Part shown: positions 1 to 6,861 of the stretch, in pieces
How positions within the stretch are numbered: the first letter of the stretch is position 1
Layout of the letters: each line of letters starts with the position of its first letter
DNA from: a virus
Strand: one strand, 5' to 3'
DNA: 28,742 nt
Virus record (IMG/VR): IMGVR_UViG_3300017725_000048
Coordinates: 1-28,742 of that record
Made by a program: the position numbers and the translations under genes
Notes under the pieces: generated by a model
The model's input: the letters and a program-made list of their open reading frames with translations, nothing else
Database searches by the model: none
What the model was told of the DNA's origin: nothing

Positions 1-112
1 GCCAAGACTGTGCCAAACTATTGGCACCCTCCCGCAATCTACGAATGTCGTCGGGATCAGTTGTATACTGTTCGTAATCTTTTCTCCAACTGCTCCTGTC
101 CCAACTTTTCAC
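1..112 (-). CDS. Small conserved phage protein, N-terminal part (3' end outside window)
   Basis: An open frame of 37 codons runs from a GTG at 112 to the window edge without a stop. The GTG shares two bases with the nrdB stop (GTGA), the same coupled arrangement seen at many junctions here. The peptide begins MKSWDRSSWRKDYEQYTTD and is rich in charged and aromatic residues, unlike a chance frame. A Shine-Dalgarno is not clear, so translation probably relies on ribosomes ending nrdB. It would lie last in the primase-nrdA-nrdB transcript. I do not recognise a function. It is too short in this window for domain assignment. Confidence 0.6.
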   Translation of the reverse strand, partial: MKSWDRSSWRKDYEQYTTDPDDIRRLREGANSLAQSW

Positions 113-1254
113 AGTTGGAACCCACTAAAGGAATCCTTCTCAACATCCTGCTTGATACCACCCACGACATAGGACTCCACCTCCGTCTCCTGTGGGGCAA
201 CCTGAAGACCTTTAGAAGAAATCCAGTGTTCGGTCCAGGGAAGTGGGTTGTTGTGCACTGGAGCGTCATATAGAGGGGTCAAACCAATCGCTCGCATACG
301 CTTGTTAGCGATCCACTCCACATACTTGACAAGAAGTTTGTCGTTGAGACCAATCATGCTGCCATCCTTGAACAGATACTGTGCCCACTCCTTCTCTTCT
401 GCCACTGCATTAGAAAACATATCAATGACAGTTTGCTCTTCTTCTTTGATGATGTCTACCATCTCAGGGTCATCACCCTTCTGCCATGCTTTGATGATCT
501 GTTGAGTCAGCACAGTGTGCTGGTTCTCATCTCGTGCAATAAGAGAAATGATCTTGGCAGATCCTTCCATCAGTTTCAGTTCACCAAAAGCAAATGAACA
601 AGCAAAAGACACATAGAAACGAATACCCTCAAGGATATTGACGTTCTGTATTGCCAGATATAAACGACGCTTCAGTTCCTTACGAGTGTACATAGCAGTA
701 GGTGAATCAGCATAGTCTGCTGTCCACATGTTGCCACTGCCCCACTCATTTGCTACTTCCAGGAAGTCATCATACGCTTTGGTGACACTCTTAGCACGTG
801 CCAGGATACGTTCATCATCCAGGATAGTATCGAAGACCTCAGCAGGATCTGGATAGACGTTCTTGATGATGTAAGTGTAAGAACGTGAGTGGATCATCTC
901 CATGAACTGCCACACATTCATGGCACCTTCCAACTCAGGAAGAGCACAGTATGGAGAGAATGCCATACCAGGACCACGACCCTGTACAGAGTCCAGAAGG
1001 ATCTGATACTTCAGGTTAGATGTAAAGATGTGCTTCTGCTCAGGACGCAGAGTCTTATAGTCTCCACGGTCCTTCTGAAGAGACACTTCTTCAGGACGCC
1101 AGAAGTATCCAAGCATCTGATTGGTCAGTTTTTCAAAGACCGGATACTTATAGGAGTCGTATCGTTGAACACCCAAAGGTGCTCCAAAAAACATTGGTTG
1201 AGTCTTAGTGTCCACGTGAGTATCGTTGAACACAGTCATGCCTTTGACAGACAT
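109..1254 (-). CDS. nrdB: Ribonucleotide reductase class Ia, beta subunit
   Basis: Small subunit of aerobic ribonucleoside-diphosphate reductase; it carries the diiron centre and tyrosyl radical that NrdA needs to make deoxynucleotides. The protein shows the family hallmarks in order: PMFFG near the N-terminus, WRPEEVSL (iron-ligand Glu), the E-x-x-H-x-x-x-Y block in EMIHSRSYTYII where the final Tyr matches the radical Tyr122 of E. coli NrdB, RFYVSFACSFAF, and ARDENQH (ExxH ligands). The C-terminal tail keeps the Tyr of VESYVVG and ends GFQL, the segment that docks on NrdA. The longest frame starts at a TTG at 1329 inside nrdA. I chose ATG 1254, 22 nt after the nrdA stop; ATG 1239 (MTVFN) is also possible and matches the start of T4 NrdB. 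About 381 residues, normal length. Confidence 0.95.
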   Translation of the reverse strand: MSVKGMTVFNDTHVDTKTQPMFFGAPLGVQRYDSYKYPVFEKLTNQMLGYFWRPEEVSLQKDRGDYKTLRPEQKHIFTSNLKYQILLDSVQGRGPGMAFSPYCALPELEGAMNVWQFMEMIHSRSYTYIIKNVYPDPAEVFDTILDDERILARAKSVTKAYDDFLEVANEWGSGNMWTADYADSPTAMYTRKELKRRLYLAIQNVNILEGIRFYVSFACSFAFGELKLMEGSAKIISLIARDENQHTVLTQQIIKAWQKGDDPEMVDIIKEEEQTVIDMFSNAVAEEKEWAQYLFKDGSMIGLNDKLLVKYVEWIANKRMRAIGLTPLYDAPVHNNPLPWTEHWISSKGLQVAPQETEVESYVVGGIKQDVEKDSFSGFQL

Positions 1255-1276
1255 AATTTTGTCGGTGGAAGTTTTT

Positions 1277-3571
1277 CTAAATTGCACAGGATTCACAGGT
1301 TTCTTCGTCTTCAGTTTGGATCTCAGCAACTAAACTTGCAAGATCTACTGCCGGTTCTTCCATCTCGTCCGACTTGAGGTCATTTGTATTTTGATAATAA
1401 GAAGTCTTCCAACCATATTTGTATGTGGTTAGGAGATCATTCGCCATGACAGACACCGGGACTTCGTTGTTGTCATAGTCAATGGGATTGTACGACCAGT
1501 TACCAGAGATTGCTTGATCAAAGAATTTCTGCATAACAGAAACCACATTGATGTAACCTCGGTTACTTTTCATCTCCCAGAGGAGAGTATACTGATTCTT
1601 CAGGCGTTGATACTGAGGAACCACCTGCTTTAGGGGTCCTTTCTTGCTCTTTTTGATTGACAAATAATCTCGGGGTGGTTCGATTCCGTTGGTGGCATTT
1701 GACACAACGGAACTGCTCTCCGAAGGCATTTGTGCGGACAGTGTTGAGTTCCGTAATCCGTGTTCGGCGATAGATACCCTAAGACTATTCCAATCATGCT
1801 GCAAATCTAAGCAAGAAATTTCGTCAACATCTTTTTTATAATGATCGATAGGTAGGAGTCCCTGAGCATATTTAGTTCTAGAGAAATACTCACAAGCACC
1901 CTTCTCTGATGCCAATTGGTTTGACGCTTTGAGTAGGTAATACTGGAACGATTCTGTCAAAGAATGAACTGCATCCCATGCCTCTTGACTGTCATAATTG
2001 AACCCAAGTTTGGCAAGATAGTGTGCCAGACCAATGAATCCAACACCAAGTGAGCGACGTGCTTTTGTACTAATTTCTGCTGCTCTGACAGGATACTCCT
2101 GGTAATCAATAATTTCATCTAGACCACGGACAATCAAGTCACATAAGTCTTCTAGTTCATCGTCAGACCGGACCTTACCCACGTTGATAGCAGATAGGAT
2201 GCACAAGGCAATTTCACCTTCTCCATCGATATGATCGATAGGATCTGTAGGCAGAGTGATCTCTTGACACAGGTTGCTCATCGACACTTTGTCAGTGAAC
2301 GAGGAGTGACTGTTACAGTGGTCGATATTCATGATGTAAATACGACCTGTCTCTGCTCTTTCCTTTAGGATTGAGAGGATGAGTCCCTGTGCACTGATGG
2401 TGGTGCGGGGGATGGACTCGTCTTGTTCGTACTGGCAATAAAGACTGTCAAAAGAATCAGTACCGAAAGCGTCAAAGAGCCCAGGCACATCATGCGGACT
2501 GAACAAGGAAATCGTTTCGTTTTTGATGAAACGTTCGTAGAAGAGTTTGCTGAATTGGATACTGTAGTCAAGTTTTCTTACCCGGTTGTCTTCGGTTCCT
2601 TTATTATTCTTTAGGACAATAATGTCCTCTATCTCTTGATGCCAGATTGGAAAGTGGACAGTCGCTGACCCACCTCGGACACCGTTTTGTGTGCAGCATC
2701 GTACAGTTGACTCAAACTTTTTGAGGAAGGGAATAACACCTGTGTGTTGAACCTCTCCGCCTCGGATTTTAGCGTTGATGCCACGGATTGCACCCGCGTT
2801 GATACCGATTCCCGCCCTTTGTGCAACGTATTTGCCAATTGCCATATCAGAACTAAAGATACTATCGAGGGTGTCATCGATATCAACAAGAACACAAGAA
2901 GCAAATTGTCGAAGTGGTGTTCGCACTCCTGCCATGACGGGGGTTGGAATGTTGATTCGGTGTTTGGAGATTGCGTCGTAGTATCGTTTGACATATGACA
3001 GTCGAGTATCCTTATTATAGTTAGCAAACAACGTTGCTGAAATCATCATATACATTTGCTGGGGAGTCTCAAAGACTTTCCCATTACTACGGTCCTGTAC
3101 CAGATACTTATCAACTACCTGACGAAGACCGGCAAACGTAAACAAATAGTCACGTTCGTGATCAAGATATCCGTTGAGAGTAACAAGTTCTTCATGAGTA
3201 TACTTGTCGATAACCGTAGTATCATAAACACCACGCCCAATACAATCAAGAATATGTTCTTCTAGTGGGGGGATGTCCTCAAGCAAACCATATAGTTGCT
3301 TACGGACAGAGAACAGAAGCAAACGGGCAGCAACAAATTGATAGTTAGGGTGATCAAGATCAATCAGGTCACTCGCAGACCTAATAAGAATCTCTTGGAT
3401 TTCTGCTGTACTGATGCCATCAAAAAATTGGATACCAGATTGGATCTCTACCTGACTGGCAGAAACATTCGACAATCCATCACATGCCTTCTCTACCATG
3501 ACATGCATTTTATCTAGATCAAGAAGTTCAATAGAACCATTACGCTTGACAACTTTGGTGCCGTTACTCAT
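1277..3571 (-). CDS. nrdA: Ribonucleotide reductase class Ia, alpha subunit
   Basis: Catalytic large subunit that reduces ribonucleoside diphosphates with NrdB, feeding phage DNA synthesis. The N-terminus (VVKRNGSIELLDLDK) is an ATP-cone, the allosteric domain that senses ATP/dATP. The barrel contains FASCVLVDIDDTLDSIF (active-site Cys), TQNGVRGGSATVHFPIWH, NLCQEITLPT and the SLGVGFIGLAHYLAKLG block. The protein ends CESCAI, the redox thiol pair that is re-reduced by a thioredoxin or glutaredoxin. Length is 764 residues, as expected. A TTG four codons earlier opens the longest frame, but ATG 3571 overlaps the primase stop as ATGA and has GGAAAAG just upstream, so it is preferred. Transcribed with primase and nrdB. 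Confidence 0.96.
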   Translation of the reverse strand: MSNGTKVVKRNGSIELLDLDKMHVMVEKACDGLSNVSASQVEIQSGIQFFDGISTAEIQEILIRSASDLIDLDHPNYQFVAARLLLFSVRKQLYGLLEDIPPLEEHILDCIGRGVYDTTVIDKYTHEELVTLNGYLDHERDYLFTFAGLRQVVDKYLVQDRSNGKVFETPQQMYMMISATLFANYNKDTRLSYVKRYYDAISKHRINIPTPVMAGVRTPLRQFASCVLVDIDDTLDSIFSSDMAIGKYVAQRAGIGINAGAIRGINAKIRGGEVQHTGVIPFLKKFESTVRCCTQNGVRGGSATVHFPIWHQEIEDIIVLKNNKGTEDNRVRKLDYSIQFSKLFYERFIKNETISLFSPHDVPGLFDAFGTDSFDSLYCQYEQDESIPRTTISAQGLILSILKERAETGRIYIMNIDHCNSHSSFTDKVSMSNLCQEITLPTDPIDHIDGEGEIALCILSAINVGKVRSDDELEDLCDLIVRGLDEIIDYQEYPVRAAEISTKARRSLGVGFIGLAHYLAKLGFNYDSQEAWDAVHSLTESFQYYLLKASNQLASEKGACEYFSRTKYAQGLLPIDHYKKDVDEISCLDLQHDWNSLRVSIAEHGLRNSTLSAQMPSESSSVVSNATNGIEPPRDYLSIKKSKKGPLKQVVPQYQRLKNQYTLLWEMKSNRGYINVVSVMQKFFDQAISGNWSYNPIDYDNNEVPVSVMANDLLTTYKYGWKTSYYQNTNDLKSDEMEEPAVDLASLVAEIQTEDEETCESCAI

Positions 3572-4539
3572 ACTCTTTTCCAAGTTTGTAATTTTAGTTT
3601 TGCTTCTAAACCATGATATGTGTTACATTCTAACAGAGATTGGATGTCCAGTCCAGCTAGATGCATGTCGTTGATATCTTTCTGTCGTATTTCAGAAGGA
3701 AAGATAACTACCTTGTGTTTGTGTTCGATGGCATTAGATATTTTAGATACGATTTCCCTATTCCTAGGTTCATTATCGTATACGTAGATGTAATTACTAT
3801 CTACATTATCAATAGTAATATCACTGCCACACATGGCAATGGCATTGTCAACAAAGTGAGAATCGAAAGGTCCTTCGGTTACGTAAACCGGTTTCCCTTT
3901 ATCAATTTTATCCAACCCATAAACTTTTGGGTGTTCTTCGTCAAGCATCAAGGTGAGATATTTAGGTTCTATAAACTTATCCAATGCTCTACCCTGCAAC
4001 CCAATCAATTTCTTGTTTTCATCATACATTGGTATGACTACACGACTATGATCCTTCTGGATATCATTGTATGAGGGTTTGAGAGTATTGCAAAAATGCT
4101 TGAACTCTTTAGCGTAATAGAAGTCATTAGGATCTAAATCTCTAGACTTCAAATACTCTGCCGCACGATCATTTTCAACCGCTTTAGGAAGATTTAGTTT
4201 CTTAGCAAAGACAGGTTTCTTGAACGTGAATACCTTGTCAGGAACAGTCGTTCCCTTTCCACTCAGACCTGACTTGTACCTCTCAAAGACGTACTGATCA
4301 TACAACTGAGAGTCCATGTCCTTCAAAAAATTAGTGAAGGACTTAGACATGCCACAGTTGTGGCACTTGAAGTTGAAACTAGTCTTTATTGAATAAAGAT
4401 ACCCTCGGGTTTTGTTCTTGTTCTTCTGCGAATCGCCACAGTAAGGACACCTGAAGGTATATAAGTTTTTCTTAGTGGTTTTGAACTTCCCCAGTCTTGC
4501 AGATACCAAACTAATATACTTGGTATCGATGTGTATCAT
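3568..4539 (-). CDS. 61: DNA primase, T4 gp61-like
   Basis: Synthesises RNA primers for lagging-strand replication and works with the gp41 helicase encoded at 14.1-15.4 kb. The N-terminal zinc finger has CPYC at residues 31-34 and CHNC at 59-62, with the GDSQKNK stretch typical of phage primases. The middle carries a TOPRIM-like region: VYVTEGPFDSHF (the conserved Glu) and later YVYDNEP (acidic pair). Length 323 residues, close to T4 gp61 (342). ATG 4539 lies six bases after the stop of the preceding gene and about 17 nt after the predicted start point of the promoter at 4562-4590, so this is the first gene of the primase-nrdA-nrdB unit. No clear Shine-Dalgarno. Confidence 0.93.
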   Translation of the reverse strand: MIHIDTKYISLVSARLGKFKTTKKNLYTFRCPYCGDSQKNKNKTRGYLYSIKTSFNFKCHNCGMSKSFTNFLKDMDSQLYDQYVFERYKSGLSGKGTTVPDKVFTFKKPVFAKKLNLPKAVENDRAAEYLKSRDLDPNDFYYAKEFKHFCNTLKPSYNDIQKDHSRVVIPMYDENKKLIGLQGRALDKFIEPKYLTLMLDEEHPKVYGLDKIDKGKPVYVTEGPFDSHFVDNAIAMCGSDITIDNVDSNYIYVYDNEPRNREIVSKISNAIEHKHKVVIFPSEIRQKDINDMHLAGLDIQSLLECNTYHGLEAKLKLQTWKRV

Positions 4540-4545
4540 GGCAAG

Positions 4546-4932
4546 TTAGGAGGATTGTTTGATTATAGCAGGAGGCGTCTGTTGGGTCAATACTCCCAAG
4601 AATCTTTGACCAAGTGGAGAAATCATAATACTAATCACTGCTAGTGCTCCTGCAATACTCCACATCTTTTTCTCCATCATCCTAAGTCTCTGATCGACGA
4701 GTCTGATGTCTCTTTCACATCCCTTCTTTATCTCGTCTGCCTTACGATTTACCTCACGATGTAAACTATCTACCTTCTCAAACAATACAGCGTCGATTCT
4801 ATCTTGCTTATCTAATTTCTCATTATGGACCGCTAGGAGTTGTCCCATCTTCACAGAGTTATCCTGTAAAGATTCTACTACACGTTCTAGTCTTTCTAAA
4901 ATTGCAGCATTTACGCCATTAGATTCATCCAT
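4546..4932 (-). CDS. Coiled-coil protein with C-terminal membrane segment
   Basis: A 128-residue protein. Residues about 10-85 are charged and heptad-like, probably a coiled coil. Residues about 91-112 (SIAGALAVISIMIS) are hydrophobic and likely span or contact a membrane, followed by a short polar tail. This layout recalls XhlA-type haemolysin/holin-associated proteins and small phage spanins, but no diagnostic motif is visible, so the role is open. ATG 4932 (MDESNGV) overlaps the preceding stop by 8 nt; a TTG at 4965 would add eleven residues and overlap more. Its last codons contain the promoter for the primase operon. Confidence 0.75.
   Translation of the reverse strand: MDESNGVNAAILERLERVVESLQDNSVKMGQLLAVHNEKLDKQDRIDAVLFEKVDSLHREVNRKADEIKKGCERDIRLVDQRLRMMEKKMWSIAGALAVISIMISPLGQRFLGVLTQQTPPAIIKQSS
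4562..4590 (-). promoter_or_regulatory. Sigma70-type promoter with extended -10, ahead of primase
   Basis: On the minus strand TTGACC (4585-4590) is followed after exactly 17 bp by TATAAT (4562-4567), preceded by TG one base upstream (TGCTATAAT). This is near-consensus for host sigma70. It lies within the last codons of the membrane/coiled-coil gene and would start RNA about 17 nt before the primase ATG at 4539. Confidence 0.8.
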
Positions 4933-5116
4933 TTGGCATCCAAACCTTACGTGAACGTGGTCCAAGGTATGCGTATTTTTTTTTCTTCTTCTTATTTTTT
5001 ATTGGAGGATCATCTCCGGCCTCAGAAGATCCTGCAATTTTACCACCAGAAATACTGTTCGTAGGAACATCTTCCCTGATAATATTTAGAATCCAATTGA
5101 GTTTCTTCTCTTCCAT
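4925..5116 (-). CDS. Small conserved phage protein with PTNSISGGKIAG motif
   Basis: A 63-residue protein that begins with a short amphipathic helix (KLNWILNIIRED), then PTNSISGGKIAG and EAGDDPP, then a run of seven lysines and a basic, aromatic C-terminus. The segment with P-T-N-S, I-A-G and E-A-G-D-D-P-P recurs in small proteins of marine phages, known only as conserved hypotheticals. The ATG at 5116 shares one base with the preceding stop (TAATG) and the end overlaps the next gene by 8 nt, so it is translationally coupled on both sides. No catalytic motif. It may bind nucleic acid or virion components through its basic tail, but that is only inference. Confidence 0.75.
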   Translation of the reverse strand: MEEKKLNWILNIIREDVPTNSISGGKIAGSSEAGDDPPIKNKKKKKKYAYLGPRSRKVWMPNG

Positions 5117-5487
5117 TAGATTGAATTGAGAATTACGTTACATTCTTTGTCAATTGGAATTCTATCTAGACCAGTCTTAGGATAGTCAGGAATTCTATTG
5201 AGGAAAAGTAAACATGTGTACAGAACTGACCAATATTCTCTGTCAATTTTATAAAACAACAGAGGAATTGTCCCTTCCCCAAAAACATTGAAGCATATAA
5301 TCAAATGATTCAAGATGAGATGATGTTTCAACTCACCCTGAACCATATATTTTTTCAGTAGTCGTTTGATATATTTGAATCTTTTCAGATCCTCCTCAAA
5401 ATCCTCCATGGTGGAGGCATGAGGATTTTCATAATGTTTTATAGCAAAGAGCAAATAGTTTTCATCATTTAGTTCATCAAATTTCAT
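5116..5487 (-). CDS. Conserved T4-like phage protein of unknown function
   Basis: A 123-residue protein. The N-terminus MKFDELNDENYLLFAIKHY and the RFKYIKRLLKKY helix followed by a hydrophobic ILNHLIICFNVFG stretch are features of a small family found in many T4-like phages. It looks like a compact, mostly helical soluble protein. There is no signal peptide and no obvious catalytic set. It sits directly downstream of the SWM-repeat virion protein (5-nt gap), so it is probably expressed late from the same transcript. ATG 5487 is the only reasonable start. Function not recognised. Confidence 0.8.
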   Translation of the reverse strand: MKFDELNDENYLLFAIKHYENPHASTMEDFEEDLKRFKYIKRLLKKYMVQGELKHHLILNHLIICFNVFGEGTIPLLFYKIDREYWSVLYTCLLFLNRIPDYPKTGLDRIPIDKECNVILNSI

Positions 5488-5492
5488 TTACA

Positions 5493-6059
5493 TCAAGCTG
5501 TTACAGTAATAGTTCCTGCTGCTGTACCAATAGAAGCAGCGTTGGTGATCGTAGAAGCGGTTGCCTTTCCAGCATCCTTGACTGTACCGCCGTTCAATGC
5601 CATAGCATTAGCGCCGACAGACAGAACGTCATCAGCATCAGTTGCGGCATTGCCAGCAGCGATTGTTAGGGAGAACACCAGTTCGTTGGTGCCTGTGCCT
5701 GAGGCATAGGACAACGTGTGGTTAGCATTTGTATCGTTCACAACGGTGAGTTGTGGTGTACCAGTAACATCAACTGCTTCATTGAAACGAACTCGTACCT
5801 GCAAGGTACCACCGTCCGACTTATCAAATGCAGTGGTGATAAATTCAATCTCAGTGATGTCAGCAGCACCAATAGAAACTGCCAGCCCACTAATAGCAAC
5901 CAACAACTCTGGATCAGCAGCAGTATTATTGTTACCACTCAGAGCAGATCCGGCTTCCCGAACCCAACCACTTGCGTTTGCAAAAACTTCTTTCTTCTCC
6001 ACAGTGGTCAAGTTTTTTGGCTTAGACTCGTCTGCGTCTGATGCTCCCCAGAGTGCCAT
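5493..6059 (-). CDS. Virion-type protein with SWM/SwmB-like Ig repeat
   Basis: A 188-residue protein. Residues 1-37 (MALWGASDADESKPKNLTT, then GWVREAG) are a leader seen on cyanophage structural proteins. Residues about 68-188 form a beta-rich domain: DKSDGGTLQVRVRFNEAVDV, GTPQLTVVN, YASGTGTNELVFSLTI, DADDVLSVGANAMALNGGTV and a threonine/alanine-rich end. This order matches the repeat in cyanobacterial SwmA/SwmB motility surface proteins, an Ig-like fold. It is probably a late virion protein such as a surface decoration or tail component, possibly touching the host surface. A CATAAATA late box lies 25 nt before ATG 6059. No strong Shine-Dalgarno. Confidence 0.85.
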   Translation of the reverse strand: MALWGASDADESKPKNLTTVEKKEVFANASGWVREAGSALSGNNNTAADPELLVAISGLAVSIGAADITEIEFITTAFDKSDGGTLQVRVRFNEAVDVTGTPQLTVVNDTNANHTLSYASGTGTNELVFSLTIAAGNAATDADDVLSVGANAMALNGGTVKDAGKATASTITNAASIGTAAGTITVTA

Positions 6060-6083
6060 GTTCTGTACGTAATTTTGTTGAAA

Positions 6084-6091
6084 TATTTATG
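6084..6091 (-). promoter_or_regulatory. T4-type late promoter box CATAAATA
   Basis: Minus-strand CATAAATA matches the NATAAATA late box of T4-like phages (T4 consensus TATAAATA, read by gp55 with the sliding clamp). It lies in the 33-nt gap between two genes, 25 nt before ATG 6059 of the SWM-repeat protein. Confidence 0.7.
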
Positions 6092-6092
6092 C

Positions 6093-6287
6093 TCAGCGAG
6101 CTTTGATCGCTGCGGCAACTGTTTCTAAAAGTTTATCATCCATGTCAGTCTTTGTCAATTTGACTGCTTTACCAAGAATGACTAAACAAATTTCAATCAG
6201 TTTCTCTCCAAGCTCCTCGTTTTCGGGGATCTTGTTGATAGCATCAGAAATAACTTTTGTTGCTAATGGAAGAAGGAATGATAGCAT
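6093..6287 (-). CDS. Small helical phage protein, possibly membrane-associated
   Basis: A 64-residue protein starting MLSFLLPLATKVISDAINK, with a hydrophobic first helix, then KLIEICLVILGKAVKLT and a charged C-terminus. It is a recurrent small protein in cyanomyoviruses. The first 13 residues are hydrophobic but too short for a confident transmembrane segment. It resembles small holin-like proteins in size and in its hydrophobic-then-charged layout, but nothing proves this. ATG 6287 has AGGG about nine bases upstream, inside the right arm of the inverted repeat at 6295-6317. Confidence 0.7.
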   Translation of the reverse strand: MLSFLLPLATKVISDAINKIPENEELGEKLIEICLVILGKAVKLTKTDMDDKLLETVAAAIKAR

Positions 6288-6294
6288 GATAATA

Positions 6295-6317
6295 CCCTAT
6301 TATAATATTATATAGGG
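6295..6317. repeat. 6-bp inverted repeat with AT-only loop before a small gene
   Basis: CCCTAT and ATAGGG are separated by an 11-base A/T-only centre. Two TATAAT hexamers on the minus strand overlap it (6299-6304 and 6307-6312). It fills most of the gap between the lysine-rich gene ending at 6334 and ATG 6287. It may be a promoter, a small hairpin controlling the AGGG ribosome site, or both. Confidence 0.5.
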
Positions 6318-6333
6318 CTAGACGCAATCATTC

Positions 6334-6861
6334 TCAATCCATGTTACTGACATATTTTCCTTTCGCCTTATCATAACGACGAACTTCACCTTTACGTAAA
6401 GGTTTTTCTCCAGAATCTTTACGATAATCTTTCCAAGACTTACCATGCTTCATACGCATGTCTTGCTCTTTATTTTTCTTATCGTTATTCTGAATAGATT
6501 TCATTGCCTTAGGGTCTGAGAGAATGCTAGACCGAAGTGCTTCCGACTGGAAACGATCACGGAACTTTCTCAAAGGCATAGACTTGTCACGAAACTCTTT
6601 TGGAGATTCATAACCAGTAGGTTTAGATCCATCTTTGGTAGAAGAGCGACGACCCAATGTCTTCCTTTCAGAAGACTGAGCCATCTTATCTTTCTTACCA
6701 TATTGGGTTTTGAATTTTTCCGTTACACGGATTTTGACACTACCATCTGTTGTTTTCACATCTTTTGATGCTTTTTTAGCAGCATCATATTTTACAGCAG
6801 CACCCATTGCCTGGTTTACCAACCGTTGTGCCATATATTCTGCCCTATCTTGTTGACCCAT
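6334..6861 (-). CDS. Lysine/arginine-rich conserved phage protein
   Basis: A 175-residue, highly basic and polar protein, with MGQQDRAEYMAQRLVNQAMG as the N-terminal helix and then long K/R/S/D-rich stretches (for example KEFRDKSMPLRKFRDRF and EKPLRKGEVRRYDKAKGKY). No membrane segment, cysteine cluster or catalytic motif. Its charge and company suggest an internal or DNA-associated virion protein. The longest frame begins with TTG at 6864, but ATG 6861 overlaps the previous stop by one base (TGATG) and is preferred. Function not recognised. Confidence 0.75.
   Translation of the reverse strand: MGQQDRAEYMAQRLVNQAMGAAVKYDAAKKASKDVKTTDGSVKIRVTEKFKTQYGKKDKMAQSSERKTLGRRSSTKDGSKPTGYESPKEFRDKSMPLRKFRDRFQSEALRSSILSDPKAMKSIQNNDKKNKEQDMRMKHGKSWKDYRKDSGEKPLRKGEVRRYDKAKGKYVSNMD

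Noticed and set aside
889-1377. Plus-strand open frame of 162 codons
   Set aside because: It is the antisense shadow of nrdB and the nrdA end, with no ribosome site or recognisable domain.
1677-1687. GGTTCGATTCC on the plus strand, like a tRNA T-loop
   Set aside because: It lies inside nrdA, the flanking bases do not form T or acceptor stems, and no cloverleaf can be drawn.
2629-3027. Minus-strand 132-codon frame inside nrdA with a hydrophobic stretch
   Set aside because: It is fully inside nrdA in another frame; nrdA motifs are intact across it and no signal supports a nested gene.
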